33,429 bases of DNA, from positions 1-33,429 of the forward strand of contig DASXKV010000019.1 of assembly GCA_036496605.1 (NCBI GenBank), written 5' to 3'. Made by a program: the position numbers and the translations under genes. The notes beneath the pieces are model-generated. The model did no database searches. It was not told where the DNA came from and saw nothing but the letters and a program-made list of their open reading frames with translations. Of the stretch, positions 8,019 through 15,051 are shown in pieces (the stretch's first letter is position 1; each line of letters opens with the position of its first letter). Source of the DNA: Gemmatimonadaceae bacterium. Its GTDB lineage: Bacteria > Gemmatimonadota > Gemmatimonadetes > Gemmatimonadales > Gemmatimonadaceae.

Positions 8019-9902
8019 TTACCACGCGATCCCGTAATCCTCGCCGTTGTTGCTCGAGCCACCCCACATCGTGTGGTGCTTCATGTCGAGCAGGATGGCG
8101 TTGATGGGGCCTGACGTGCGCTCACCGATCTGCAGCGTGTACCCCATGGCTTGCAAGGCAGTTCGTGTCTCCATGGGAGTCGACGAACTAATGAGGATTC
8201 GGCCCGGGCGCGACTCATGTTGTCCAAAAGACGATCGCATCTGGTAGCTGTTGATGTTCGGCGCCTCGACCGCCTGCTGCGGCGTCATTCCCCATTCGAC
8301 GACGTTGAGGAAGAACTGTAGCAAGTTCTGATCTTGTGAATCGCCGCCCTGCACCGAGAAGCAGAGGAATGGCGCGCCATCTTTCATGGCGATCGTCGGC
8401 GTCAACGTCACGCGTGGCCGCTTGCCTGGCTCGATGACATTGAACGGGCCATCCTTCGCGTCGGTGACGAAGCTCTGCGCGCGCTGGCTCAACCCGATCC
8501 CCGTGCGCCCCGCGATCACCGCCGGCACCCAGCCGCCGCTCGGCGTCACCGAGACGACCCAACCGGCCGAGTCAGCCGCCTCGATCGAGGTCGTACCGCT
8601 GTAGAAAGATTGAATGAATGCTGAATCGGCAGGTGGAACGTCCTGTTGGCCGCTGCGGCGTACCGTGTCGCCATTGGTCGACTTCCATTCGGCCAGCAAG
8701 TTGGCAAAGGGGTTGGTACCGTTCTGATATGGATACGGGTCTCCCGGCTTGATGTTCGGGTCGTTCTTCGTCCAGTCGATCGTTGCATAGCGAGCCTTCG
8801 CGTAATCCTTCGACAGCAGTCCCTTCGTTGGCTCCTCCGGCGGGAAGTACGGGTCGCCGTAGTAGAAGTCGCGATCGGCGAAGGCGAGGCTCATCGCCTG
8901 GTAGAGCGTGTGGATATACTTCGGCGAGTTGAAGCCCATCGGCTTGAGGTCGGCGTTCTCGAGAATGTTCAACGCCTGGAGCATTGCTGGACCCTGCTGC
9001 CAGAAGGGGAGCTTGTAGACGGTGATTCCCTTGTATGTCGTGCTCACGGGCTCCTCGATCCGGACTTTCCAATTCGCTAAATCCTGAAGCGTGAAGAGCC
9101 CACCGTCCTCCTGCACCCCGCGGACGATCTCGCGCGCGATGTCGCCTTTGTAGAACCGATCGTACGCGGCATAGATCGCCTGCTTGCGCGTCTTCCCCTG
9201 CTTGCGCGCCGTGCGCTCCGCGTCGACGAGCTTGCGCCACGTCGACGCGAGATCCTTCTGCACGAATACTTCGCCAGGCTCTGGTGCCTCTTTCGCCTGG
9301 CCCTGGTGCGTCAACATGATCGATGGCGAGTACTTCCACTTCTTGATCCAGTCCTTGTCGTGCTCGATGGTGTTGGCGAGCTGCGCCTCGATCGGATAGC
9401 CATCGGCCATCTGGATCGCCGGCGCGAGAACTTCCGCGAGCGACATCGTACCGTACTCGGCGAGCATGACCATCAGGCCGCCGGGCGTTCCCGGCGTGAC
9501 CGCGGCGAGCGGCCCGTACTCCGGCGGATATTTATAACCTTTCGAATGATAGAATTCGGCAGTCGCTCCGCTTGGTGCGACGCCTAACGCGTCGATGCCG
9601 ATGACCTTCTTCGTCTTCGGGTTATAGATGAGGGCCTGCGTCTCGCCGCCGCACGACAGCGTATCCCACATCGTGCATCCCGCGGCGAGCATGGCCGCGG
9701 TGGCGTCGACGGCGTTGCCACCCTTCGCGAAGATGATCGCGCCGGCGGTTGCCGACAGCGGCTTGCCGGTGATCGCGAGCCAATGCTCCGCGTGGAGGGG
9801 CGGCTTCTGCGTGCGGCGCGGGATCTGAGCGTTGGTCTGCTGTGCGCCGGCAGTCATCGACGCCGCAGCCACGAGAATCGCCGACAGACGCGTAATTGAC
9901 AT
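8019..9902 (-). CDS. ggt: Gamma-glutamyltransferase family protein, exported
   Basis: A 627-residue Ntn-hydrolase precursor with a cleavable signal (ends near AGAQ). These enzymes cleave glutathione and other gamma-glutamyl compounds in the periplasm after self-processing. Visible blocks are GGNAVDA (61-67), CGGETQALIY, AAVTPGTPGG and the processing site YSGTTSIEAADS, where Thr437 should become the N-terminal nucleophile. Classical enzymes have TTH at this site and the lid SGI..N..MDDFS. Here it is TTS, and the lid region is replaced by PSGGWVPAVIAGRTGIGLSQ, so substrate choice may differ. GGGAAG in the reverse sense is not seen, but GGGAAG-like GGGAAGTTCG precedes the ATG as a good Shine-Dalgarno. 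The gene is apparently monocistronic. Confidence 0.88.
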   Translation of the reverse strand: MSITRLSAILVAAASMTAGAQQTNAQIPRRTQKPPLHAEHWLAITGKPLSATAGAIIFAKGGNAVDATAAMLAAGCTMWDTLSCGGETQALIYNPKTKKVIGIDALGVAPSGATAEFYHSKGYKYPPEYGPLAAVTPGTPGGLMVMLAEYGTMSLAEVLAPAIQMADGYPIEAQLANTIEHDKDWIKKWKYSPSIMLTHQGQAKEAPEPGEVFVQKDLASTWRKLVDAERTARKQGKTRKQAIYAAYDRFYKGDIAREIVRGVQEDGGLFTLQDLANWKVRIEEPVSTTYKGITVYKLPFWQQGPAMLQALNILENADLKPMGFNSPKYIHTLYQAMSLAFADRDFYYGDPYFPPEEPTKGLLSKDYAKARYATIDWTKNDPNIKPGDPYPYQNGTNPFANLLAEWKSTNGDTVRRSGQQDVPPADSAFIQSFYSGTTSIEAADSAGWVVSVTPSGGWVPAVIAGRTGIGLSQRAQSFVTDAKDGPFNVIEPGKRPRVTLTPTIAMKDGAPFLCFSVQGGDSQDQNLLQFFLNVVEWGMTPQQAVEAPNINSYQMRSSFGQHESRPGRILISSSTPMETRTALQAMGYTLQIGERTSGPINAILLDMKHHTMWGGSSNNGEDYGIAW

Positions 9903-9945
9903 CGAACTTCCCGGGTTGATGTTAGGCTACGATGCTGTGCACACC

Positions 9946-10007
9946 AGATCCTTCGCTGCGCTCAGGATGACACACTCTCGTGTCATACTGAGCGAAGCGA
10001 AGGATCT
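9946..10007. repeat. Dispersed inverted repeat (HPERSEGS type), copy 2
   Basis: Arms 9946-9972 and 9981-10007 are nearly perfect reverse complements with an eight-base centre, the most compact of the three copies. The right arm overlaps the 3' end of the next minus-strand gene and supplies its stop codon (9983-9985). As RNA it would form a roughly 27-bp hairpin at the end of that transcript and could act as a terminator or a stabilising 3' structure. Confidence 0.9.
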
Positions 10008-10717
10008 TCTTTCATTTCTTTTTTACTCAATTGTCCGGCGCGTTCGACAAGGCCACTAACGATCGATCGGGTGCGCTTCCGCCAGCGGTCGGCCACGCCG
10101 TGCCAGAGGACGCGCGCGCTGACCACGGTTCCCGCAATCGCCGAAGCGGCGACGATACCACTTGCGAGCAATGCGCTGTTGGTGACGTTGATCGCGATCG
10201 CAACACCGCCGAGTGCGGCGAGAAGGCCGATGCCGACGCTGCCGAAGCCGATGAGGACGGCCTGATCGAGCCGCTCCGTCGTTAGGGCGATGCGAGTTCC
10301 GTCGCCCCGCGGACCCATCGTGAGGATCGACGCGCCGAGACTGGAGCGCGCGCGCCATTCGACGCCGTCGAAGACCTGGTGGACCTCGCCGTGTAGACCA
10401 AGCTCGGCGCGCGCCTGATCGAGAAGCTCACCGATCTCGTCGGGCGTCAGTTTGCGAGGGACGCTCTGCTCCTCGCGAAAGCGCGTCGGGGCGCCGAGCC
10501 AACCGGTACGCGGGCGAGGACGCTGCAGTTCGGCCACCGCTTCGGCGACGAACTCCGCATCGATCCCGACCTCGGCGGCGATGTCATTTATCTCGGCGAG
10601 CGAGCGCTGAATGCCTCGACCGTCCGCGCCTTCCTGCAGCTCGGCGGCGCGCTTGAGGATGAGCGCCATCTCCTGCTCGGAAAATCGCGGAGAAGACGTG
10701 GGGAGTTGCTCGGGCAT
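9983..10717 (-). CDS. Membrane protein with N-terminal regulatory-like helices
   Basis: A 244-residue protein of unknown function. The N-terminus FSEQEMALILKRAAELQEG followed by a predicted helical segment to about residue 70 resembles a short domain seen at the start of many Gemmatimonadota membrane proteins. Residues about 150-205 form two hydrophobic segments (QAVLIGFGSVGIGLLAAL and SALLASGIVAASAIAGTVV). A basic stretch WRKRTRS follows. The last residues EDPSLRSV are encoded by the dispersed repeat at 9946-10007, so the original C-terminus has probably been altered. The gene lies 177 bases downstream of the chorismate mutase gene and may belong to a separate transcript. Confidence 0.7.
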   Translation of the reverse strand: MPEQLPTSSPRFSEQEMALILKRAAELQEGADGRGIQRSLAEINDIAAEVGIDAEFVAEAVAELQRPRPRTGWLGAPTRFREEQSVPRKLTPDEIGELLDQARAELGLHGEVHQVFDGVEWRARSSLGASILTMGPRGDGTRIALTTERLDQAVLIGFGSVGIGLLAALGGVAIAINVTNSALLASGIVAASAIAGTVVSARVLWHGVADRWRKRTRSIVSGLVERAGQLSKKEMKEDPSLRSV

Positions 10718-10894
10718 GACGAGAGAATATGCGACACAAGCGCCGAGCGGGGCAACGAGGATGGCTCAGGCTGGTAGGTCAGGCTCGCCGGACCACAGGC
10801 CCTCGGGATGTCTCAGGGACCTGGCACGGCGTCCGTACTCGATAGGTGTGCCGTTCACGTCTTCGTCATTGGAGCCGGTCCAAACAATCGTCGA

Positions 10895-11182
10895 TCACTC
10901 ATCGACCTGCACCGCGCGCGAGAGTCCGATCACATGCCAAAAAATGTCTCGGACTTTCTCGTCACTGAGCCCAGCGTCTCTCGCAATCCCGGCCGCGCGG
11001 CGGATGACCTCCGCTTCGCGAGCCGGATCGAGCGTCGGCAGCCCCGCGACCTTCTTCATCGCACCGATCTCCTTGCTCAGTGCGACGCGCTTCGCCAGCA
11101 GCCCGACCAGCTCGCGGTCGAGCGCCTCGATCTGCTGACGACATTTGCCGAGCGCGTCGAGCGCCGTATCGGGTGAGGTCAT
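10895..11182 (-). CDS. Chorismate mutase (AroQ class)
   Basis: A 95-residue all-helical enzyme that converts chorismate to prephenate, the first step toward Phe and Tyr. The AroQ pattern is visible: CRQQIEALDRELVGLLAKR (helix 1, with the conserved Arg), ALSKEIGAMKK (catalytic Lys region) and REAEVIRRAAGIARDAGLSD before the last helix with IFWHVIGLSR. The length is that of a free-standing monofunctional domain. Its start overlaps the DAHP synthase stop by four bases (ATGA), so the two are translationally coupled. It is therefore likely under the same tyrosine attenuator. Confidence 0.92.
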   Translation of the reverse strand: MTSPDTALDALGKCRQQIEALDRELVGLLAKRVALSKEIGAMKKVAGLPTLDPAREAEVIRRAAGIARDAGLSDEKVRDIFWHVIGLSRAVQVDE

Positions 11183-12252
11183 GCTGCGGCTCCCGTCGCG
11201 TCGTCGCGCGATCCACCTAACGAGCGGCCGGCGGCCTCGGCGAACGCGGCCAGGCGCGCCATGAGCGATCGGAATCCCTCGAACGACAGCGATTGATCGC
11301 CGTCAGACAACGCATTGGCGGGATCCGGATGAACCTCGATAATGAGTCCGTCGGCGCCAGCCGCGATGGAAGCGAACGAAAGTGGCGCGACGAGATCGGC
11401 GACGCCGCCGGCGTGACTCGGGTCAACGATCACCGGCAGGTGCGTCTCGCGCTTGAGCACCGGAACGGCGGCGACGTCGAGGGTATTCCGCGTCGCCTGC
11501 TCGAAGGTCCGGATCCCGCGCTCGCACAGCACCACGTCGCGATTTCCCTGCGCCATGATATACTCGGCGGCCATGAGTAACTCCTTAATGGTCGCCGAAA
11601 GACCACGTTTAAGTAATATGGGCCGCTTGACGCGACCGAGCTCCGACAGCAACGAAAAGTTCTGCATGTTGCGCGCGCCGACCTGGAGCATGTCCGCGTG
11701 CTCGGCGACGCTGTCGATCTGACGCGGGTCCATCACCTCGGTGACGACCGGCATGCCCGTGCTGCGTCGCACCTCGGCGAGCATTTTGAGCGCCGTATTG
11801 CCGAGACCCTGGAATGCGTAGGGGGAGGTGCGCGGTTTGAACGCCCCGCCGCGGAGCATCACGCCGCCTGCGTCGCGCACCGCTTCGGCGCTCTCGCGCA
11901 ACATTTCAGGTCCTTCTACCGAGCAAGGGCCTGCTATGACGGCGATCGCTCGCCCGCCGAACGCAGCGACGCGGCTCGGGTGCGAGGGATCGTCGCCAAC
12001 GCGCACGATGGTCGGCGCCGCCGCGAACTCGCGCGACGCGAGCTTGTAGGGCTTGAGCACCGGCACGACGTCCTCGACGCCGGGCATCGAACGCAGCGGG
12101 ACCTCGGCGAGCAGCGATTCGTCGCCAATGCAGCCGATGATGGTGCGCTCGACGCCGCGCGAGAGATGGGTGCGCATGCCACGTTGCTCGATGCGCTCGC
12201 GAATGGCGTCGAGCTCGGCGTCGGAGATGTTCGCGCGGGTGATGATGATCAA
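11179..12252 (-). CDS. aroF: DAHP synthase (type I beta, regulated form)
   Basis: A 357-residue 3-deoxy-7-phosphoheptulonate synthase that joins PEP and erythrose 4-phosphate at the head of the shikimate pathway. Residues 1-70 form a ferredoxin/ACT-like regulatory domain ([29 protein letters not shown]) like that of Thermotoga DAHPS, where it mediates Tyr/Phe feedback inhibition. The barrel follows with [58 protein letters not shown] and VDPSHAGG. The start is TTG at 12252, fixed by the expected N-terminus MIIITR. The Shine-Dalgarno is weak. It is the first structural gene after the leader peptide and terminator, so expression should depend on read-through. Confidence 0.93.
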   Translation of the reverse strand: MIIITRANISDAELDAIRERIEQRGMRTHLSRGVERTIIGCIGDESLLAEVPLRSMPGVEDVVPVLKPYKLASREFAAAPTIVRVGDDPSHPSRVAAFGGRAIAVIAGPCSVEGPEMLRESAEAVRDAGGVMLRGGAFKPRTSPYAFQGLGNTALKMLAEVRRSTGMPVVTEVMDPRQIDSVAEHADMLQVGARNMQNFSLLSELGRVKRPILLKRGLSATIKELLMAAEYIMAQGNRDVVLCERGIRTFEQATRNTLDVAAVPVLKRETHLPVIVDPSHAGGVADLVAPLSFASIAAGADGLIIEVHPDPANALSDGDQSLSFEGFRSLMARLAAFAEAAGRSLGGSRDDATGAAA

Positions 12253-12285
12253 GGGACTAGGGACTAGAGGAATACGGCCTAGTAC

Positions 12286-12315
12286 AAAAAAGCGGCCCGG
12301 AGGTCCGGGCCGCTT
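12286..12315 (-). terminator. Intrinsic terminator of the aroF leader (attenuator)
   Basis: Read on the minus strand, AAGCGGCCCGGA-CC-TCCGGGCCGCTT is a perfect 12-bp inverted repeat (12290-12315) followed by six T residues (12286-12291). It lies 23 bases after the leader stop codon and 33 bases before the aroF start. Because it stands upstream of the operon and just after a leader peptide, it should act as an attenuator. The opposite orientation lacks a T-tract. Confidence 0.9.
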
Positions 12316-12377
12316 GGAGATTCGTGTGTGCTAATCGACTACCTGGTCGTGCGCACGCCTCCACTGTCGGCCCCGGA
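12290..12377 (-). promoter_or_regulatory. Antiterminator pairing region of the aroF attenuator
   Basis: The leader mRNA segment TCCGGGGCCG (12368-12377) is complementary to CGGCCCGGA in the 5' arm of the terminator: six contiguous pairs, then four more after a bulged G. Forming this pairing would prevent the terminator. The segment begins nine bases after the last leader Tyr codon. A ribosome stalled at the first Tyr codons would leave it free to pair. A second candidate hairpin (CGACagTGG pairing with CCAggtaGTCG) overlaps the leader stop codon and might favour termination when translation is complete. Confidence 0.65.
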
Positions 12378-12425
12378 AAGGGTCGCATAGTAGTAATAGC
12401 CGTAATACTTGGCGCGGATCGACAT
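12339..12425 (-). CDS. Tyrosine-rich leader peptide of the aroF operon
   Basis: A 28-codon open frame from ATG (12425) to TAG (12339-12341). Codons 7-13 (12387-12407) encode YYGYYYY, six tyrosines in seven residues, with no Phe or Trp in the peptide. Such a run just before a terminator and an aromatic biosynthesis gene is the hallmark of ribosome-mediated attenuation: low charged tRNA-Tyr stalls the ribosome and allows read-through into the operon. There is no Shine-Dalgarno, and the promoter spacing puts the transcription start on the A of ATG, so it should be translated as a leaderless message. The same frame is open further upstream only as a shadow of the divergent permease gene. Confidence 0.82.
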   Translation of the reverse strand: MSIRAKYYGYYYYATLSGADSGGVRTTR

Positions 12426-12431
12426 GGGCCG

Positions 12432-12461
12432 AGAATAGCACACCGGACGCATCCCGGTCAA
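12432..12461 (-). promoter_or_regulatory. Promoter of the aroF leader/operon
   Basis: On the minus strand TTGACC (12456-12461) and TATTCT (12432-12437) have an 18-base spacer, a good match to a housekeeping promoter. Six bases separate the -10 box from the leader ATG, which predicts a transcript beginning at or within a base of the start codon. The promoter lies in the divergent gap shared with the permease gene (12528). Confidence 0.7.
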
Positions 12462-12527
12462 GAGGGCGAACCCCAGGAGTGGGCGGTGTGTTATTCTCTC
12501 CAGGGCAGGCCGAGCTCGAGGAGTTCC

Positions 12528-15023
12528 ATGATAGAGAATCAAGAAGTGAGATACGTCCTTCGCTCTCTGCGGCGATCGCCGTTGTTCACGACGACCGTCG
12601 TGCTGACGCTCGCGCTCGGGATCGGTGTGACGACCTCCATTTTCGGCATCGTGAACGCCGTGTTGCTGCGACCGTTGCCGTATCCGGACTCTGACCGGCT
12701 CGTCGAGCCGTATCACACGCTGCTTGCAATCGGCATCCCCACCGCAGCGCAATCGCGCGGGACGTACTTCCACTATTCGCGCACTGTCCATTCGCTGCAG
12801 TCGATCGCGGCATCGTCTCCGACGACGGTGAATCTCGCCGACGCAAGCGCCACCAGCGAACCGGAGCGCATCAGCGCCGCCCGCGTCACCGCCAATCTGC
12901 TGACGACGCTTCGCGTGCTGCCGGAGCGCGGCCGCGGATTTACGGCGAACGAGGATCTGCCTAACGGCGCTCGCGTCGTACTGATCGGCGACGGTCTCTG
13001 GCACCGCCGCTTCGGCGCCGACCCTTCGATTCTTTCGCGCGACATCCGCATCGACGGGAACATCTATCGGATCGTCGGGGTGATGCCCTCGAGCTTCCAC
13101 TATCCGGATCCACTGGTCGAGCTCTGGGTGCCGATGCAGCTCGACCCGGCTGCGCGTGACGCCCAGGGCTTCGGCATCGTCGGGGTCGCGCGTCTCGCAC
13201 CCAACGCGACGATCGCGAGCGCCGAGCGGGAGCTCAACACGCAGCTGACGCGGCTGCCGGAATCCTACCCGAACATCTATCCGGGCTTGCCGACGGACAA
13301 GCTGTTGGCGCAGGCGAGCGCACGGGCTGCGGTGCACTCACTCCGCGACAGCGTCGTCGGCAATTTCGCCAGCATCCTCTGGGTCGTGGCGGCGACGGTC
13401 TGTCTCGTGCTCGTCGTCACCTGTGCGAACGTCGTGAATCTCCTGCTGGTTCGCTCGCAAGGACGAGCGCGAGAGGTCGCGGTGCGTGCCGCGTTAGGCG
13501 CGAGCCGACGCCGCCTTCTGGCGCTGTTCGTGACCGAGGCAGCGGTCCTGGCGACGGGTGGTGCGATCGTTGGCCTTGGAATCGCGGAGCTCACGACCCA
13601 GCTGCTCCTGCGTGCTGGCCCGACGACCATTCCGCGCTGGGACGAGATTGGAGTGGACGGCACCAGCTTCGCGTTCACGTTAGGCATCACGATACTCGTG
13701 GCGCTCACCTGCAGCGTCTTCCCGGCACTGCGGTATCGGTCGATGCGATTCACCGCGCTGCTCCGCGAGGGAGGACGCACGGGCACGGTCGGCCGCGAGC
13801 GACATCGGGCACAACGAACGCTCATCGTCATCCAGGTCGCTCTGGCGTTGCTGCTTCTGGCCGGCTGCGGGTTGTTGACGCGCACGGTGTCCCAGCTGAG
13901 CAAGGTCAAGCCAGGCTTCGATCCTTCGCAGACATTGGCTTTCGCTGTATCGCTGCCGGCTGGACAGTTCCCGAGGCTGGCGATGGCCTCGCAGTTCTAC
14001 CTCGACGTGATGGATCGGCTGCGTGCACTCCCTGGCGTCGAGGCGGTGGGCGCGGTGTCGAAGCTTCCGCTGCGAGCAGCGTCGCCTCTCGTCCCGGTCT
14101 ATCTGGAACACTTTCCCGTCGCGCCGGGAACACTGCCGCATGTATTCCCCTTTCCGGTCGCCAGCGCCGGATACTTTCAGGCGATGCACATTCGCTTGCT
14201 CGCAGGCCGGTTGTTTCCGGATCGGTTGCCGACAGCCGCGCCGCAAGAAGTCGTCGTAAGTAGAGCGTTTGCTGAACAGTATTGGCACGACTCGACCGGA
14301 CGCCGCGCGCTAGGCGAACGCCTCAAGGTCTCTACGTCCGAGACGGTGCCCTGGTCCACCGTCGTCGGCGTCGTCGAGAGCGTTCGCGACACGTCGCTCG
14401 CCGGACCGCCCATCGCCGAGGTCTACTCTCCTCTCCGCCCACTCGACCCGGCGACGGCCGACAGCCTCGCGCCCTTCACGCCGCGCGTGATGAGCATTGT
14501 GGTGCGGGCGAGCGGTGACCCGCTGACGCTTGCATCGGCCGTACGGCGGCAGGTGTTCGCCCTGAACGCGAGCGTTCCGATCTTCGACGTGCAGCCGATG
14601 ACTGCCGTCCTCGAACGAGTCTCGTCGCAGACGCGGTTCGCGTTATTGGCGCTCGGTGCCGCGGCGGCGATCACGCTCGTGCTCGGCGCGCTCGGGCTGT
14701 ATGGCGTGATCGCCTATGTCGTGAGCCTGCGCACGCGCGAGCTCGGCCTCCGCATGGCGTTAGGCGCCGAGCCGTCGGCCGTGCTCGGGCTCGTGCTACG
14801 CGACGGCGTCACCCTCGCGGCCATCGGCATCGTGGCGGGGCTCGCGGCGTTCGCAGTGGTCGGGCGATTTCTCCGTGGGTTGCTGTTCGGCGTCGCGCCT
14901 GACGATCCAGCGACGCTGCTCTCGGTCGTGGCGGTGATCGTGCTGGTTGCCGCGGTCGCGAGCTGGCTGCCCGCGTGGCGCGCGTCGCGCATCGATCCGC
15001 TGGAGGCGCTGCGCCTCGAGTGA
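12528..15023 (+). CDS. Orphan MacB/FtsX-type ABC permease (ADOP family)
   Basis: An 831-residue duplicated permease. It starts VRYVLRSLRRSPLFTTT and the first membrane helix (VVLTLALGIGVTTSIFGIVN) is followed by VLLRPLPYPDSDRLV, the signature of the acidobacterial-type duplicated orphan permeases. A MacB-like periplasmic core lies at about 60-250. A first FtsX block of three helices spans about 280-420 (with ANVVNLLLVRSQGRAREVAVRAALGASRR). A second periplasmic core and a second FtsX block close the protein (SLRTRELGLRMALGAEPSAV). No ATPase gene is adjacent. ATG 12528 is preceded by GAGGAG. Some relatives carry an N-terminal PadR-associated helix, which is absent here. The substrate is unknown. 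Confidence 0.93.
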   Translation: MIENQEVRYVLRSLRRSPLFTTTVVLTLALGIGVTTSIFGIVNAVLLRPLPYPDSDRLVEPYHTLLAIGIPTAAQSRGTYFHYSRTVHSLQSIAASSPTTVNLADASATSEPERISAARVTANLLTTLRVLPERGRGFTANEDLPNGARVVLIGDGLWHRRFGADPSILSRDIRIDGNIYRIVGVMPSSFHYPDPLVELWVPMQLDPAARDAQGFGIVGVARLAPNATIASAERELNTQLTRLPESYPNIYPGLPTDKLLAQASARAAVHSLRDSVVGNFASILWVVAATVCLVLVVTCANVVNLLLVRSQGRAREVAVRAALGASRRRLLALFVTEAAVLATGGAIVGLGIAELTTQLLLRAGPTTIPRWDEIGVDGTSFAFTLGITILVALTCSVFPALRYRSMRFTALLREGGRTGTVGRERHRAQRTLIVIQVALALLLLAGCGLLTRTVSQLSKVKPGFDPSQTLAFAVSLPAGQFPRLAMASQFYLDVMDRLRALPGVEAVGAVSKLPLRAASPLVPVYLEHFPVAPGTLPHVFPFPVASAGYFQAMHIRLLAGRLFPDRLPTAAPQEVVVSRAFAEQYWHDSTGRRALGERLKVSTSETVPWSTVVGVVESVRDTSLAGPPIAEVYSPLRPLDPATADSLAPFTPRVMSIVVRASGDPLTLASAVRRQVFALNASVPIFDVQPMTAVLERVSSQTRFALLALGAAAAITLVLGALGLYGVIAYVVSLRTRELGLRMALGAEPSAVLGLVLRDGVTLAAIGIVAGLAAFAVVGRFLRGLLFGVAPDDPATLLSVVAVIVLVAAVASWLPAWRASRIDPLEALRLE

Positions 15024-15051
15024 TGCGCGTCCTCCAGTCGTGGCATGCGAC

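Noticed and set aside
10718-10894. In-frame continuation after the chorismate mutase stop (about 42 codons) or a small GTG-initiated gene
   Set aside because: The frame stays open after TGA, but it shows no known motif and no ribosome binding site. Read-through is possible but unsupported.
12286-12315. Terminator for the plus-strand direction
   Set aside because: There is no T-tract after the hairpin on the plus strand. The six Ts occur only in the minus-strand reading.
12426-13337. Upstream extension of the tyrosine-rich frame to 332 codons
   Set aside because: The extension is antisense to the orphan permease and Arg-rich. The promoter at 12432-12461 places transcription start at the short ATG, so only the last 28 codons are kept.
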